Source of the DNA: Euphorbia lathyris
Taxonomy: Eukaryota; Streptophyta; Magnoliopsida; Malpighiales; Euphorbiaceae
Length of the DNA stretch: 64,000 bases
Assembly (NCBI RefSeq): GCF_963576675.1
Contig: NC_088919.1
Span: 42,492,501 to 42,556,500, forward strand
Reading direction: 5' to 3'
The translations under genes and the position numbers were made by a program. The first letter of the stretch is position 1. The number at the start of each line of letters is the position of its first letter. This document shows positions 21,901 through 34,800 of this stretch, in pieces. The notes beneath the pieces were generated by a model that had not been told where the DNA came from, made no database searches, and was given only the letters and a program-made list of their open reading frames with translations.

Positions 21901-22075
21901 GAGAGCGCGTGATGAGTCGACTGGACGCCTTGCTGCCGAGGAGAGAGCACGAGTCACCGATGAGCGAGCACGAGTTGCCGATGAGAGAGCACGAGCTGCT
22001 GAGGAGACATTATCTGTGGAGCGGGCATCGCATTTGAGGGAGTTTGAGGCCTATTGGGACTTCCCTCCATATTAG
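18988..22075 (+). pseudogene. PMD gene of Tat-3, six exons, disabled
   Basis: Exons are 18988-19104, 19817-20467, 20545-20709, 20779-21174, 21312-21644 and 21758-22075 (117, 651, 165, 396, 333, 318 nt; 659 codons plus the stop). All introns are phase 0 with GT donors and AG acceptors, except that the second acceptor reads AT instead of AG (20543-20544). The PMD core is in exons 2-3 (RWVDSTHTFHL, EMTISPRDFSLLTGLRG, VWAYERRILPS). Exon 6 encodes an Arg/Glu/Ala-rich coiled-coil-like tail ending in DFPPY. Two in-frame stops: TGA at 20117-20119, where Tat-1 has CGA, and TGA at 21627-21629. Intron 4 holds extra copies of the start of exon 5 (about 21221-21290). The gene is antisense to gag-pol and converges with integrase. 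Confidence 0.88.
19278..19595. repeat. ACGTGAATAGT repeat array in PMD intron 1 (Tat-3)
   Basis: Repeated ACGTGAATAGT units are separated by AAAACTTAACTAATGC or run head to tail. Many contain CACGTG. The array occupies the middle of intron 1 (19105-19816). Confidence 0.92.
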
Positions 22076-22529
22076 GCTTATTATGTATTGCTTTGTAGTT
22101 TTTATTAGAGTTACCCCGATGTATAGCTGATGTATAGGGAGTGGGGTGGATAGCAGGTAGGATTTTTTGTGAAAAGTAAGATAGGAAATGTATAACTCAT
22201 GATTCATATTACCATGCATTCAGTAGATTATGATGATTCCAATCATTCTCGTCAAATATATTCATGCCTTTATTTATTTACAAACAACAGAAATACTTAG
22301 TCGCTTATACATTGTTTTTGTAATTGCTCAAGTTATAACTATTGTTACCAGGACCCGCCTTTCGGTTTTCGGATCCTGGCGATTTTTCTCCTCTCCTTTT
22401 ACTATCCCGAAATTTTCAAATGAGTGCCCTTTCGGGTTTTCACCCATTGGGATGTCCCTGACTGTTGCATAGGTCGCCCTTTGCGGGTTTTCGACCTACC
22501 GGGAATTTTTTTTTTTTTTTTTTTTTTTT
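22076..22529. other. Region between the converging PMD and integrase genes (Tat-3)
   Basis: This 454-bp stretch holds the 3' ends of both genes. At 22350-22500 three related motifs of the form GCCCTTTCGGGTTTTC recur (near 22353, 22428 and 22473), each able to form a small hairpin. A T-run (22507-22530) lies next to the integrase stop. The same three motifs occur in Tat-2 (38025-38180). A role in RNA 3'-end formation is possible but not shown. No gene is seen. Confidence 0.6.
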
Positions 22530-23626
22530 TTACGAAAAGTATTTCTTAAGCCTATCCAGGTTGGTAGGTTCGGAGAATTCCATGCCATCCATAGTAGTTA
22601 ACTTCACCGCTCCTTTGCTTAGTATCTTCTTCACGATGAATGGCCCTTCCCAGTTAGGCTTGAACTTGCCCTAGGGTCGGTATGCGTCACGCGGATCTGT
22701 TTTAGCACCATATCCCCTTCTTTGATAGGGCTGGCCTTGACCTTTTTGTTGAAGGCTCGGGCCATCCTTCTCTGATATAGCTGCACATGGTAAAGGGCTT
22801 CCATCCTTTTCTCGTCTACTAGTGCCAACTGTTCATATCGCTTCTTCACCCATTCCGTCTCGGGAATCTCTGCTTCCACTGCGATTCTCAACGATCGCTT
22901 TTCAATCTCGATCGGGAGAACGGCTTCTGCACCGTATACCAAGGAGAACGGCGTTGCCCCAGTCGAGGTTCTAACTGTCGTGCGATAAGCCCATAATGCG
23001 AGTGGGAGCTTCTCATGCCAATTCCGATGTGATTCCACCGTTTTTACGAGAATTCTCTTAAGGTTCTTATTAGCTGCTTCTACTGCCCCATTAGCTTGTG
23101 GACGGTACGGAGAAGACCTGTGATGTTCAATGCCATATTCTCGGAAAAGATTTTTTACTTCCCCCTGAAACTGGACCCCATTATCCGTAATCATGTGATG
23201 AGGCACTCCGAACCTGGTGATCAAGTGTTTCTCAATGAACTTTCTCATCTGCTTGGATCCCAATTTGCTAAACGACTCTGCCTCTATCCACTTGGTGAAG
23301 TAATCGATGGCAACTGCAATAAACTTGTGCCCATTCGAAGCATTAGGCCTTACCTCACCAATGATGTCAATGCCCCAAGCAGCGAATGGCCAAATAGGTG
23401 CTAACACATGTAATTCCATGGCCGGCAGATGACTACAATCGCCGTGGATTTGACAATCGTGGCATTTCTTCGCATACTCGTTACAATCTCTTTCCATAGT
23501 GAGCCAATAGAAGCCTTGTCTGACGATTTTCTTAGCTAACACTGCTCCTCCCATATGGGCCCCACAAATTCCCGAGTGTACAGATTCCATTGCCTCGCGG
23601 GCTTCTCCCGCATCCAAACACCTTAG
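22530..23626 (-). pseudogene. Tat-3 integrase
   Basis: DDE integrase inserting element DNA into the host genome. The zinc-binding part has H-X5-H (VHSGICGAH) and C-X2-C (CHDC). Catalytic residues are D in WGIDIIG, D in ITDNGVQF and E in NGAVEAANK. The C-terminal end (KASPIKEGDMVLKQI) is followed by a one-base loss near 22672 that shifts the frame; Tat-2 shows the intact end. An in-frame TAA at 23627-23629 (CAA in Tat-2) separates it from the RNase H part. There is no chromodomain. Confidence 0.9.
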
Positions 23627-25577
23627 TTATAACCCATCAATGTGCCTTTTGTAAAGTAAATCGTTATGGATGACTAACTGCTGAGCCAATCTTCTAATCA
23701 CAGCTTGATCTCTAGGTTCTGACTCTGCCGGATATGTTCCACTCTTCATGAAGTTCACGATGTCGAAATACCATGGCTTTTCATCTGCCCCTAATAGCAT
23801 TACGTCTTCGTAGCATGGTTTGTGAGATCTCTTCAATACCAACGGTTTCGAGGTGAGGTTCCGGGGATTGTCCCAAACTGACACCAAAGTGGCCAAAGCA
23901 TCCGCTGCCTGGTTCTGTGCTCGAGGGATATGATGAAAACGACATTCTTTGAATCTTTGTGCCAACCCATCTAGTTGGTCTAGGTATGGACGTAGCCTTT
24001 CTTCCCTTACTTCCCAGTTTCCTTGCGCCTGTTCGATGATCAGCTTTGAATCACCCCAAATTTCGACATACGATGCTCCCAGTGCTGCTAATGACTCTAA
24101 ACCATAAATGCACGCTTCATATTCGGCCATATTATTGGTGAGAGGGAAGGATAACTTTTTTGGCCATCGGGATCCTTTCTCCTTCCGGTGAAATAAGTAG
24201 TACTCCAGCTCCGGCTCCATTCGAATTAACTGCTCCGTCGAAGAACATTTTCCAGGGTATGACTTCTATTGCGTTCAAGTGTTCATCGGGGAAATCATAG
24301 CTTATCTCTTCCTCTTCTGCATTCAGGGGTTGGTTGGCCAGAAACTCTGCCACGGCCCTCCCTTTGACAACCTTCTTCGTTATATATTCAATGTCAAACT
24401 CGGATAAAAGTAGTAACCATCGGGCTAACTTCCCTGTCAAAGATGGAGTTCGGTACAGATACTTCACGGGGTCCATCCGAGAAATAATGATTACTTTATA
24501 TGATTGAAAATAATGCCGTAGTTTCTTCGTTATCCATACTACCGCTACACACGTCTTTTCGATCATGTTGTACTTGAGCTCGTACTCCAGGAACTTCTTA
24601 CTCAGATAATACACCGCGTGCTCCACACCGGTGTCTCCCTCTTGGGCCAGCATTGCCCCAATAGATCGCTCTTCAATCGCTACGTAGAGGAGAAGCGGTT
24701 TTCCTAGTTTAGGCGGTCTTAGCACTGGCGGATTAGACAAATAGTTTCGGACGCTCTCCAAAGCTTGCTGACACTTATCATTCCAGATTGTGGGTTGGTC
24801 TTTCCTTAACAACTTAAAGATTGGCTCGCAGATTGCGGTGAGTCTTGCTATGAACCGACTGATATACTGAACCTGCCATAGAAACCCTCTCACTTCTTTC
24901 TCATTCTTTGGTGCCGGCATTTCCTGTATAGCCTTCACTTTATCGGGATCTACTTCGATTCCTTTATTCCCGATTATGTAGCCTAAGATTTTCCCCGATG
25001 AAACGCCGAAAAAGCACTTCTTCGGGTTTAACCTTAGCTTGAATTCTGCAATTCGGGCCAAAAACTTCTCGAGTGCGACAAAATGCCCCTTTCTTGTCTC
25101 CGACTTGACCATCATGTCATCCACGTACACTTCTACTTCCTTGTGTATCATATCGTGGAACAGTGCTGTAGCCATTCGCTGGTAAGTTGCCCCGGCATTT
25201 TTCAAACCAAACGGCATCACTCTGTAACAGTATGTCCCCCACTCAGTTGTGAACGAGGTTTTTGCTTTGTGTTTTTCGGCCATCTGAACTTGCATGTAGC
25301 CCATGAAACCGTCCACATTCGTGTGTAAGACGCTCGATGCCGCACTGTCGATCAATACGTCAATATGAGGCAATGCGAACTCATCTTTCGGGCACGCTTT
25401 GTTAAGATCTCTATAATCAACGCACATTCTCACTTTGCCGTCTTTCTTTGCGATGGGCACCACATTTGCGACCCAAGGGGGATAGTCGATTACTTCGATG
25501 AACCCTGCTTCTAACTGCTGCTTCACTTCCTCTCTGATCTTATCTGCCCATTCTGGTCTCATACGTCGGAGCTTCTA
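23627..25577 (-). pseudogene. Tat-3 reverse transcriptase and two RNase H domains
   Basis: The reverse transcriptase has VPIAKKDGKVRMCVDYRDLN, MPFGLKNAGATYQR and the active site YVDD (about 25110). A first RNase H follows with degenerate acidic residues (LLLYVAIEERSIGAMLAQE), then a second of archaeal type with FFDGAVN, NNMAEYEA, GDSKLII and NQAADAL. This dual arrangement defines the Tat lineage. A one-base gain in a run of six (24156-24161) shifts the frame between the two RNase H domains, and a TAG at 25575-25577 (CAG in Tat-2) closes the frame upstream. Confidence 0.92.
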
Positions 25578-26917
25578 TTTTACGGGCTTCGCCTCGGGAT
25601 ATGTTGGAATGCGGTGAGTTACAATTGATTGATCAATTCCTGGCATGTCTTCGTATGTCCAAGCAAACACTATTTCGTATTTTTTAATTATTCTCTCGAA
25701 TTCTTTCCTCTCTTCAATAGTTAAATCTTGAGCAATTTGTATAAGTTTAGGATTTTCATCCGTACCAAGATTGAAAGTTGACATTTCTATTGTATTGATT
25801 TCAAATGTAGGCATGTTATATGAATGAGAATGCATGGTATGATCACGATCAACATCAAGCAAGTAAGCAAAATCAGAATTCATTGCATTGATAGTATTGG
25901 CGATTACATCATCTGATTCAAACAAAGCAGTAATACAATTTTCATCATCAAGGTTCTCGGGTTTCTCATACGCTTTGGAGGTACTGGGTTCATTCGCCGC
26001 TCCTGCAGTTGCTTCAATGGTGATGACTTGCTCCTCGGCATTCAAGTCTAACATCATAATCTCCTCGACAAAGCAACTCGCCTTTCCTTTGCCCCAGTCG
26101 GCAACATCATTGAAGATTTCGAAGCCCGGCAGAATCTTCCCTTCGGTGCTAGTCCATGACTCAGGGGTCCCTGAATAAACCTTTCCATGCCCCTCATTCA
26201 CGAAGTATTTTCTTAGGCCCACTTTTCCTTCACTACTTGCATTGGACGGACCTCCCTGCTCATATCCTAAACCCCTCCGGGTTTTCTGACTCTTAAAGTC
26301 TGGAAATTCTGGCAACCCCTGATGGTGTGCTCCTAAGCCCATTCCTGGGATGAAACCTCCCTTCATCATCTTCACCACATCAGTGGTCATGCTAGACTCG
26401 TAGATCCCAGAAACTTGGAATCCGGAGAAAAGCTGGGGCTCGATCCCCAATGCTGCCACCGAGCTCAATTTCTCTGCTCTGATTGTCACTATCTCTTCCC
26501 CGAAGGGAAACTTGATCATTTGATGGAGTGTGGAGGGCACCCCTCCCAACTTGTGGAACCATGGGCGTCCCAACAATACAGCAAAGGTTACCGGGATATC
26601 CAGCACCGTGAACTCAGTTTCTTCTTCATGCGGCCCCACTTTCAACTTGGCCTTAAAGACTCCTTCAATATGCCTTCGGCTATCATCATAAGCCCTAATC
26701 ACAGTTTCCGAGGCCGTCAAGTCTCCTCTTTCCACTCCCAGTTTAGACAAGAGTTTCAACGGGCAAACATTAATAGCCGATCCATCATCGACCATCACAC
26801 AGCTAGTCTTCTTCCCGTTAATCTCAGCTCGGATGTATAAAGGTTTGTTGTGAGCTTTTCCCTCCTCTGGGAGATCCTCGTCAGTAAACGTGATCTCGGT
26901 TTTCTTTCGAGCCATAA
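25578..26917 (-). pseudogene. Tat-3 aspartic protease region
   Basis: The protease matures the polyprotein. The active-site motif is DDGSAINVCP (near 26790), with LLGRPWF (near 26570) as the flap-side motif; a G-patch-like GMGLGAHHQG follows (near 26330). In Tat-2 this region is fused to gag. Here one G is lost just upstream (26921 region), giving TAA at 26918-26920 and an ATG at 26915 in the other frame. The long stretch after the G-patch, about 250 residues, has no domain I recognise. Confidence 0.85.
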
Positions 26918-28417
26918 TTACCCTACTAGCGCTGCCGGCTCAGTATCGGTGGAAATAACCAAATTCTGCAGCTCTTTCATCAGGTTTTCACGATGGTACT
27001 TAGAATGGCATAACACTTCCCAGACTGTGGACTTAGCTTGTGTCTTTTTCAATTGTTCAAGAACTTGATCATCAGGCTTAGGAGCCGACCCTTCCCCTAT
27101 CTCCGTCTCTACCATAGGTGCCTTTCCCTCGGCCACTCGACCTGATCTTGTCATTACGGCAATTTCCGGCTCATCATCCGATTCGTCCCAAATATTAATA
27201 GGAATCATCCGATTAGCATCCTCCTCGTCCGAAGAGCTCTCCCAAATGTCCACAATCATTAAATCCATGACGTGAGGAACGTTTGGATTCAAATAAAAGG
27301 GATCTGCTGATCCATACAAAGCCCAACCTATCAGATCGTCATAATCCCGGAGGGACACTCTACTCATCCTTCTAGCTGCTAACGGAATAGCTCCTCTCTG
27401 TATACACATAAGCTGCACCTTATCGCTCATTGTTTCGTGACACTGCTCATAACGGTGCCTCCACCTTCTAGCATAATCTACAAATGGTTCCTCGGGGAAT
27501 TGCCTGATCCTATCCAGATCCTCCAGGGATCCCGTCCATGGAACATACATCTCATATCTTGCCACAAAGGCCCTCCTAAGCGGTACCCAATGACCCATTT
27601 CCTCCTCTGATAGGCCTTGGTGCAACAACAAGGCTTCTCCCATTAACGTTTCCGGGAAATGTTCATGTAATTCACATTGCGGGAATCCGGCGTCATACAT
27701 ATGATTGCGGAATAACCTCGCGTGCTCAACAGGATCCTGGTATCCACCATACCTAGGCATTGCTAACACCGCATCGGGTGTTTGGTAAGACGGGGAATCT
27801 GGGGTTTGCTCTGCCAGCATCCATACTGTATACTCCTTGATAAATCTTTTCGTCATTGCCGCCCAATCGGTCTTAACATACATCGGCAACGACATGTACC
27901 ACATTAACGGTTCACCCATCAACGAATTACAAAACAAGCTAGTGATCTCTTCTTCTTTAAAACCCAAAGGTGCCATGGCCGATAAGTAGAAGTGAAGGTG
28001 TTCCATAGGATCTTTGTTGCCATTATACTTGCTAACTCTCGGTAACGGACACTTGATAGGTCCAATCTGCATCGCGAAGCGCTCCGCAGTTCTATCCTCG
28101 GCTCTTTGGTACTTTTCTAAGAATAAATCTGATAATTGATCCCAATCATGCTTGCAAGAGTCGGGTAATGAGTGGAACCACCCCAAAGGCTCGCCTACCA
28201 GCGAATGGTGAAACCACTGAGCAATCTCATCCACCCCGAAGGATTCAACAAACATGTCGCGCATATATTCACGCAAGTGCGCCTCGGGATTACCTCCACC
28301 ACTAAACAGACCCAATTCTGGCACAATAGTCCGAGACGACCCTTCTCCGGTCTCTTCAGCACTATCTTCATCATACGGTGCTCCACTGTCCAACCCTTCA
28401 TCCATCAGTCCACCCTC
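26918..28417 (-). pseudogene. gag: Tat-3 gag modules 2-4
   Basis: The open frame of 495 codons covers capsid-like modules 2, 3 and 4, matching 11943-13420 of Tat-2. Each module has the pattern F/Y-x-G-x2-(D/N)-P-x2-H ... G-E-x-L ... W (LFSGGGNPEAHL, KYNGNKDPMEHL, RYGGYQDPVEHA). Module 4 also has a capsid second lobe (FPEEPFVDYARRWRHRYEQC). It ends in the acidic linker and a TAA at 26918-26920 created by a one-base loss. The TAG at 28418-28420 (CAG in Tat-2) separates it from module 1. Confidence 0.88.
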
Positions 28418-29922
28418 CTATTCCTCACCAAGGAAGGACATATATATACCATTTCCTACATTGCTCTTTTCGTCAGAGTCCAACAACTCCTCTACATTCT
28501 CCTCGAAGGATTCCATCACGACACCTTCTGCCAGACCAACTCCGATCATGCTCACCCTATGATTAGGCAATGGATTACGCCTAACGGAAGGGTTCGCTGA
28601 TGAAGGATCAGCTATCTTCTTCTCCTCGATTAAATCTTGGATTTCGTGTTTCAGCCTCTCGCAGTTCTCAATTGTATGCCCATAACTGCTATGGAATTCA
28701 CAATACCCTCTAGCCTGTATCTGCGGAGTAGGTGGAGCTTTGTTATATGGGGTAAGGGCTTTCAACAATCCCTTTTTCTGCAAACGTTCGAAAACTTTTG
28801 CGTAAGTCTGATCAAACTTGGCGAACCGCCTCTTTTCAATAGCATTTAGATCAAGCACTTTCACTGCTGTGGATTCCGTACTCGCACTTGCCCTCCGGCA
28901 CTATATCCAGACTTTGTCCATTTGGTATAAGCTTTCTTTGGTTCTCCATCTCCCTCAACTGTCAAGGCACAACTGTACATCTGGTTGAAATCGGTAAAAG
29001 GCATATACCGCAGCTCATTCTTGATATACGGCAACGTGTTGCCGACTACCATTCGGATCTGATCCTGCTCAAGCGGCTTCTGCTTCATAACCGCGGCTTT
29101 GGCCCTCCATCTTTTCACAAAATCGGAGAAAGATTCCCCAGTCTGCTGCTTAGTGCTCTCTAACTCCTTCAAAGTGACCTCAAGCATGGTGTTAAAGTTA
29201 TACTGTGCAATGAATGACTTCGCTAACTCTTTCCAATCCCTCTTCGTCACCATCGGCAATGCATGAAACCATGTGAGGGCAGCCCCCTCTAGATAAGTGT
29301 TAAACAACCCCAGGACTTGATCCTCAGTCAGGATCGTGTGTTTCATCACAGCAACATACTGATTCATGTGGGCAGTGGGATCCCCAGTTCCATCGAACTT
29401 TTTCATGTCAGGGAGTCGGAATTTCAAAGGCAGAGCAGTTGCCGACAAACAATTCTTCAAGTTATAAAAGTCCTGACTCCCGGAACTTCCCCCACGTAAG
29501 TCTTGCACCTCCTGCGTGATGTGCTGTTTCCACTCCTCTTCATTAGCTTTCTCTTTCTCAAGCTGTTTTCGGATGTAATCCTGATAATCATCCTCGTTCC
29601 CAAAGCGAGGGCCATCATTCACCTCATTCTCAGCGTGCTTGCTGCCACTCTTGTCCTCCTTCATGGCCAACTTAGCTATCTGGGCCACTATCGCAGCCAA
29701 CTGCTCATTAATGTTGTTCACCGAGTTTTCCAATCCGGCCACTTTTTCGTCGGTTGCAGACATACTGATGGAAGAATGAGAATATTCGGACGAAGATGAA
29801 TTAGAAGCCACAATTGCTGATTCGGGACTGTCAATCTATAGCTGATCAAACTGTCTAACTAGCCTACTGCTCTCTCGGTACCACAACCGCTTAATGATGA
29901 CGTCTGCGCGAATGGTATCCAT
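28418..29922 (-). pseudogene. gag: Tat-3 gag module 1 and zinc knuckle
   Basis: The start ATG (29922) corresponds to the one at 8301 in Tat-2. Module 1 has KKFDGTGDPTAHMNQY; the zinc-knuckle-like C-X2-H-X4-H-X4-C is near 28690. A TAG at 29836-29838 replaces a CAG, and a one-base loss near 28893 shifts the frame between the capsid and the knuckle. The relation between module 1 and modules 2-4 is the same as in Tat-2. Confidence 0.88.
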
Positions 29923-31831
29923 TAGTATGTATGCATGATTTTATATGCATGATTCATGGTGTGTGCGTTTATTATTTACGGATATATAAGATAAGAAGAA
30001 CAAACGTTAGTCTAATTACACGTATCACAACATCTCTCTTCCACCCTTATTCCTCCACACACTCGATGGTCCAAGTCTCTTTCCTAGGATTTTGGTTTTG
30101 GGCTCACATTGCGGTCCAGGGGACGCGTGATGCCGTTGATTATTGCGGAAAAAGTAAATCATCCATCAGACAACACAGTTCGTTTTGACGTATCAACGTT
30201 CAGTGACTAAGAAATTGACCAAGTTGGATTGTCCTTTCGGAATAACTCGTCTTTTATCCTTTCGTGAGACGCATTAATTCGGGTTTTGACTCCCTTTGAG
30301 CGCATCTCAGTTTTTAGACGCGGTACGAGTTATTCTTTTAGTCCAATCGTTCGTTATTGTCAATGACTCGTTCCCTTTTATTCGCGTGGGTTCGTATCTC
30401 GATTTTTGGATTACAACGGGATCTTTTGGATCTATCGAGAGACGTAACCACGTGTTTATTTAGTGATGAGATCACTTTTGAATTTAGGGAACGGACTCAT
30501 CGCGTAACGCGTTCGTTTTTAGCGTTAAGACTCCGTTTGCTCGTTTTGGCTACGTGAAAAGACGGCGAGTCTTATTTGAGTGTATGGTAATCTTTCGGCT
30601 AATCACTACTCTTTATTCCTTCTAATCTACGGGACATATCATCTTAGCGTGGTTATAGAAAATCAACGTTTCGTTGAATCGCGTGCTTATTCGAAGCATG
30701 GATATTACCGTTCTTTTTCATTTAGGCACAAGTTTAAGCAAACATGCATATCGGGCCATATTTCTTGTAGTTTTGGTAACGGTCGAAATGATCGAGCCAT
30801 TAGTCAAATCCACAGCCTCGTCCATATGGTGCGATAATGCGGTTTAGCTTAATTCGGCTTTGTGATTTTAAACGGCGTATATACCAGTTCGAGGCACGTA
30901 TTTAACGGCATTGGTTTATTTTCTTTAACTACTCTCGGGATTGACATATATCGTAGATACAGAAGGGTTTTGGTCGTTTATTTATTTTTTCTTATTTTCT
31001 TAGTCACTTTTGCGGATACGTCCATTTCTCTTAAGAACGACACAAGACATAACGCAAGAGCTCGTCTTTTATTCGGAAAGGGACGGGTCTTGTTTGCGAA
31101 ACTCTTTACGTTACAACGGGGTCATTCGAAACAGAAATGTTCTTCGTTTTCGTTTCGTCATAATTTCGTTTTATCCCAACCTATTTAAAGAATGTGAATA
31201 ACGGCTACTCGTTAATATAGTCTTTTGAATCAAGATATAACTATCCTTAATACCAAACCGATTCATACTAATACGTGCTTACGTCATAACGTATTTCCTA
31301 AACCTGTGCCTTCTTCGGGACACGGAAAGGGACCAGGCGGGTCGCACAAGTTCATTCATACGAGATGGCTAAGTCGTCTTTAGTTCGAATTGTTTCAATA
31401 TTTGGGGTAGTTTATATATCGGTTTAAGAGTATATATTAACGCATCGTTTCATTTTCTTTACATATGTTAGGATTAGACACGTATCATGGCAATTTGAAA
31501 ACACGAACTGATTCATTCATCACATCAAAAATGGTAACGGGTAATCCTATGGCAACTTCTAAGGCTACTATATGCTGACACGGCTGATCGCGGGACCTCA
31601 CAGGACCGCACAAATTCGCCCCTAACGAATGGATGGGGACCCTTTGGCGCCTTACTGTAAGGGGGAACTTACACTAGCCTCTTTCGAGCGACGAATGGAC
31701 TCTCGCTAGAGGTTTCGCGGAAATTACCCAAAAGGTTTGCAATAATGCGTATGAATGCATACGAAAAGAAATAATACGATCCGTCCCCGTTAAGGGCTTA
31801 ATACACGCCTTTCGAAATCAAATTTCTCGCT
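29923..31831 (-). other. Leader (5' untranslated region) of Tat-3
   Basis: This ~1.9 kb stretch lies between primer-binding site and gag. The part next to gag (to about 30210) is conserved in Tat-2. Short frames on the + strand (for example 30862-31188) show no domain and are not counted. I see no gene. Confidence 0.65.
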
Positions 31832-31849
31832 TCCCCAGCAGAGTCGCCA
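31832..31849 (-). other. Primer-binding site of Tat-3
   Basis: On the element strand TGGCGACTCTGCTGGGGA begins two bases after the 5' LTR end (31852). This is the usual place for the tRNA that primes reverse transcription. The sequence resembles sites of Ogre/Tat elements; I cannot name the tRNA with certainty. Confidence 0.8.
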
Positions 31850-31851
31850 CT

Positions 31852-34800
31852 TGTTAGACGAGGTGCCGCGGCCTAATCTCCCGGGCGGACCGGGGGGTGG
31901 ACAACCTCATGGCGACGTAAGCGGTGATTGGCGCCGAAAGCAACCAATCGTGGAATCAAGCTGCTCGGCAGGACCGGAGCTCGGAGATATGGAAGAGTCG
32001 CCACCCACGAATGGGAAAATGAACACCGATCCCTTACGGGAGACCGGTGTGGGTTCGGGAAACTTGGGTACGAGCCGAGAAGGCTAGCTCCTTTCCGGAG
32101 AAAGGCTACTAGGCACCCCGACATCGCCCGGTTATGAACCACCGGCCTCCTACTCAGCATGTTAGGCGATAACAGACTAATCATATATTTCTTTAAGTTT
32201 AAAATTCATTTGAAACCTTTTCTTTCTCATTTTGGAAACCGTTTTGAGCATATATTATTGAAAAGCCACTTTAGTAAAGAATCACCCATTTACATCAGTT
32301 CAATATAAAAGAGAGGAGAGGAAGGAAGAAGTGGTTTATTTACAACGTGATTTACATGTCGTGTTGCGAGTTAATTCTACACTAACTTATCTCCCCAAAA
32401 TGAGTTTATTTACATGGTTCGCACCTTAATCGCCGTTGGAACGATTTAGGTGCGTTTTAAAACCCCGTTTGATGAAGTTCACTCGAATCGCCGTTGGAAC
32501 GACTCGAGTGTTTGAAAACATTGAGATAAAAACTTTTAATAAGAAAACGTGGTTAAACATACAAGTCAATTTTATTTTTATACAAATCCTTTAAGAAAAC
32601 GATTCAAAACTTCATTATTTACAATGAAAACGATTTTTAATTACAAGGTTCGCTTAATCCGTCGTTGGAACGGACTAAGGTTTTAAAACGCGATGTTTTG
32701 AGAAACGATTTGAAATGTCAAGAAAACACTATTTATTTACATTAGGAACCTCTAAAAATTCATTAGTTTAAATGATTAAATTGAAAACTCTTTTTGTGAT
32801 TTATTTTCCCCTTTTTCTTTAATGGATTCTCTATGTGTCATAATTACAATAATAAACATATTTAAACCAAAATTCACTCCCAAATAAAGCCCAATTGAAA
32901 TATGGACCCATAAATGGTCCAAAAGAATAAAAGAAATAACATAAATATATATATATACATTTTAATCAAAAAAGGAATATGAAATAAAAGTTAATGGAAA
33001 GAGTTTAAATAATACATGTATGAAAATACTAAACATAATACATTTATACTTTAAACATTCGAAAATAGTAAATAAAACTCTTAAATAAGAAAATAACATT
33101 TATCCCCAAAATAGTTTTATTTAATAGTAATTAACATAGCCCAAATATCCCAAAAACTATATGTATACATAACCAATATAATTTTAAATGTCAAAAATAC
33201 TATATATTTATCCACTAATATCTACTAATTATCTCCCAAAATGCCCAAGTAAATGACATTTAAAATAAAATCTAATATAATTCAAATGAATGAAAAAGAG
33301 AGTATATATATACATACATGTACCTATATTTAAAAAAATAGAATAAAAAAATGATATACAAACATCCTAAATAATTATATATACTAAATGTCTAAAATAA
33401 TTGGAAAATATATATTACATAACTATACATATATATATAAAGGATTAAAAGCTTAAAAGTTAAGAAAGATGGACTAAAATGACATTTTTTACATTCTGGC
33501 AGATTTACCGACGGAAAATCCGTCGGTAAACAGCAATTAGTGACAGAAATGGCAAATTACAGCAGCACTCCAATTATTTCCAGATTTATTCAAAAGCTTT
33601 AAATTAAATCTAATTCAATCGTTTTGGATTTCCGAACTACCAAATATGGATCATAGTCAACAACGGAAGTTCCTAAAACGACGTTTTTATTTTAAAACGT
33701 TATTTGGAAATTCTTTAGATTAAAACTTATAATTACAACGTTTTTAATACCCGAACTACCTTTTTATCGGATCACGGTTCGTATTGGGATATTAAAACGA
33801 GGTTTTTATTTCAAAACATAACAGAATTTCATTCAATACGAGACAAAAATTAAATAAATACGCCAAATTAAATAAAAAGTGATAAAATAAATGAACAATT
33901 AAATGAATAAAAACATAACCTAAAAAATAAATAGAAGAAGGAAATAAATTAAATAAAATAAAAGAGTCTAGTCCTCGGATAATACCTTAAATTCGGTATC
34001 TGACTGTCGAAGCCGATTGATTCCACGAGTCGTGATTTTCCGTTTTTTGTATTTTTTAGTAAAAATTTAACTTTGGAAAATTCGGAATTTTTGAGAAAAA
34101 AAAATATTTTTCTCAAAAAAAATCACTTTCTCTCTCTAAAAATATCTAGAGTGAGAAAGGCTCGAAAATTTCTCCCCCTTTCCATTGGGATCCGTGCCCC
34201 CTTTTTATAGGGAAACGGGTCCCGGAGCAATGGGCGACGCCCGAGTAAAATCGGGCGTCGCCCAAAGCCGTTGGGCGGCCACCCAAGGCTTGTTGGGCGG
34301 CCGCCCAACGATTGTTAGGCGATCGCCCAACAATTGTTGGGCGGTCGCCCAACGCGGCGTTGGGCGAGCGCCCAACGCGAGGTTGGGCGCGTGCGCCCAA
34401 CTGCCGTTGGGCGTCCGCCCGATGCGGTTGGGCGCTCGCGCCCGCCTACCGTTGGGCTTCCGCCCGACGCGGTCGGGCATTCGCTCAACGGCCGCCGGGG
34501 CGCGTCTCACGTCGTCGGGCGTGCACGCCCCGCGGCCGTCGAGCTCGCGCTCCGCATCGTGACCACCGAGCGCGTGTTCCGCGCTGCCGGGCGCACATGC
34601 CTCATGGCCGATGAGCGCGCGTCCCGTGCCGCCAAGATCGTGTCTTGCTCGGACACCAAGCGCGTACCATTCATGGTTGGATGCGTGCGTCCGACAAACG
34701 TCGAGCGCGCGCTTTGCATCGTCGAGCGGGCGTCCGACTGTCGTCGAACGCGCGCCGACCGCTGCTAAGCACTCGCACCGTGCCGTTAAGCATTCGTGAG

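Noticed and set aside
18988..22075. PMD as an independent host gene hit by a retrotransposon
   Set aside because: Three separate elements carry it at the same place and orientation between integrase and 3' LTR.
30357..31201. Frames on the + strand in the Tat-3 leader
   Set aside because: Short, no domain, opposite to the element, no counterpart in Tat-2.
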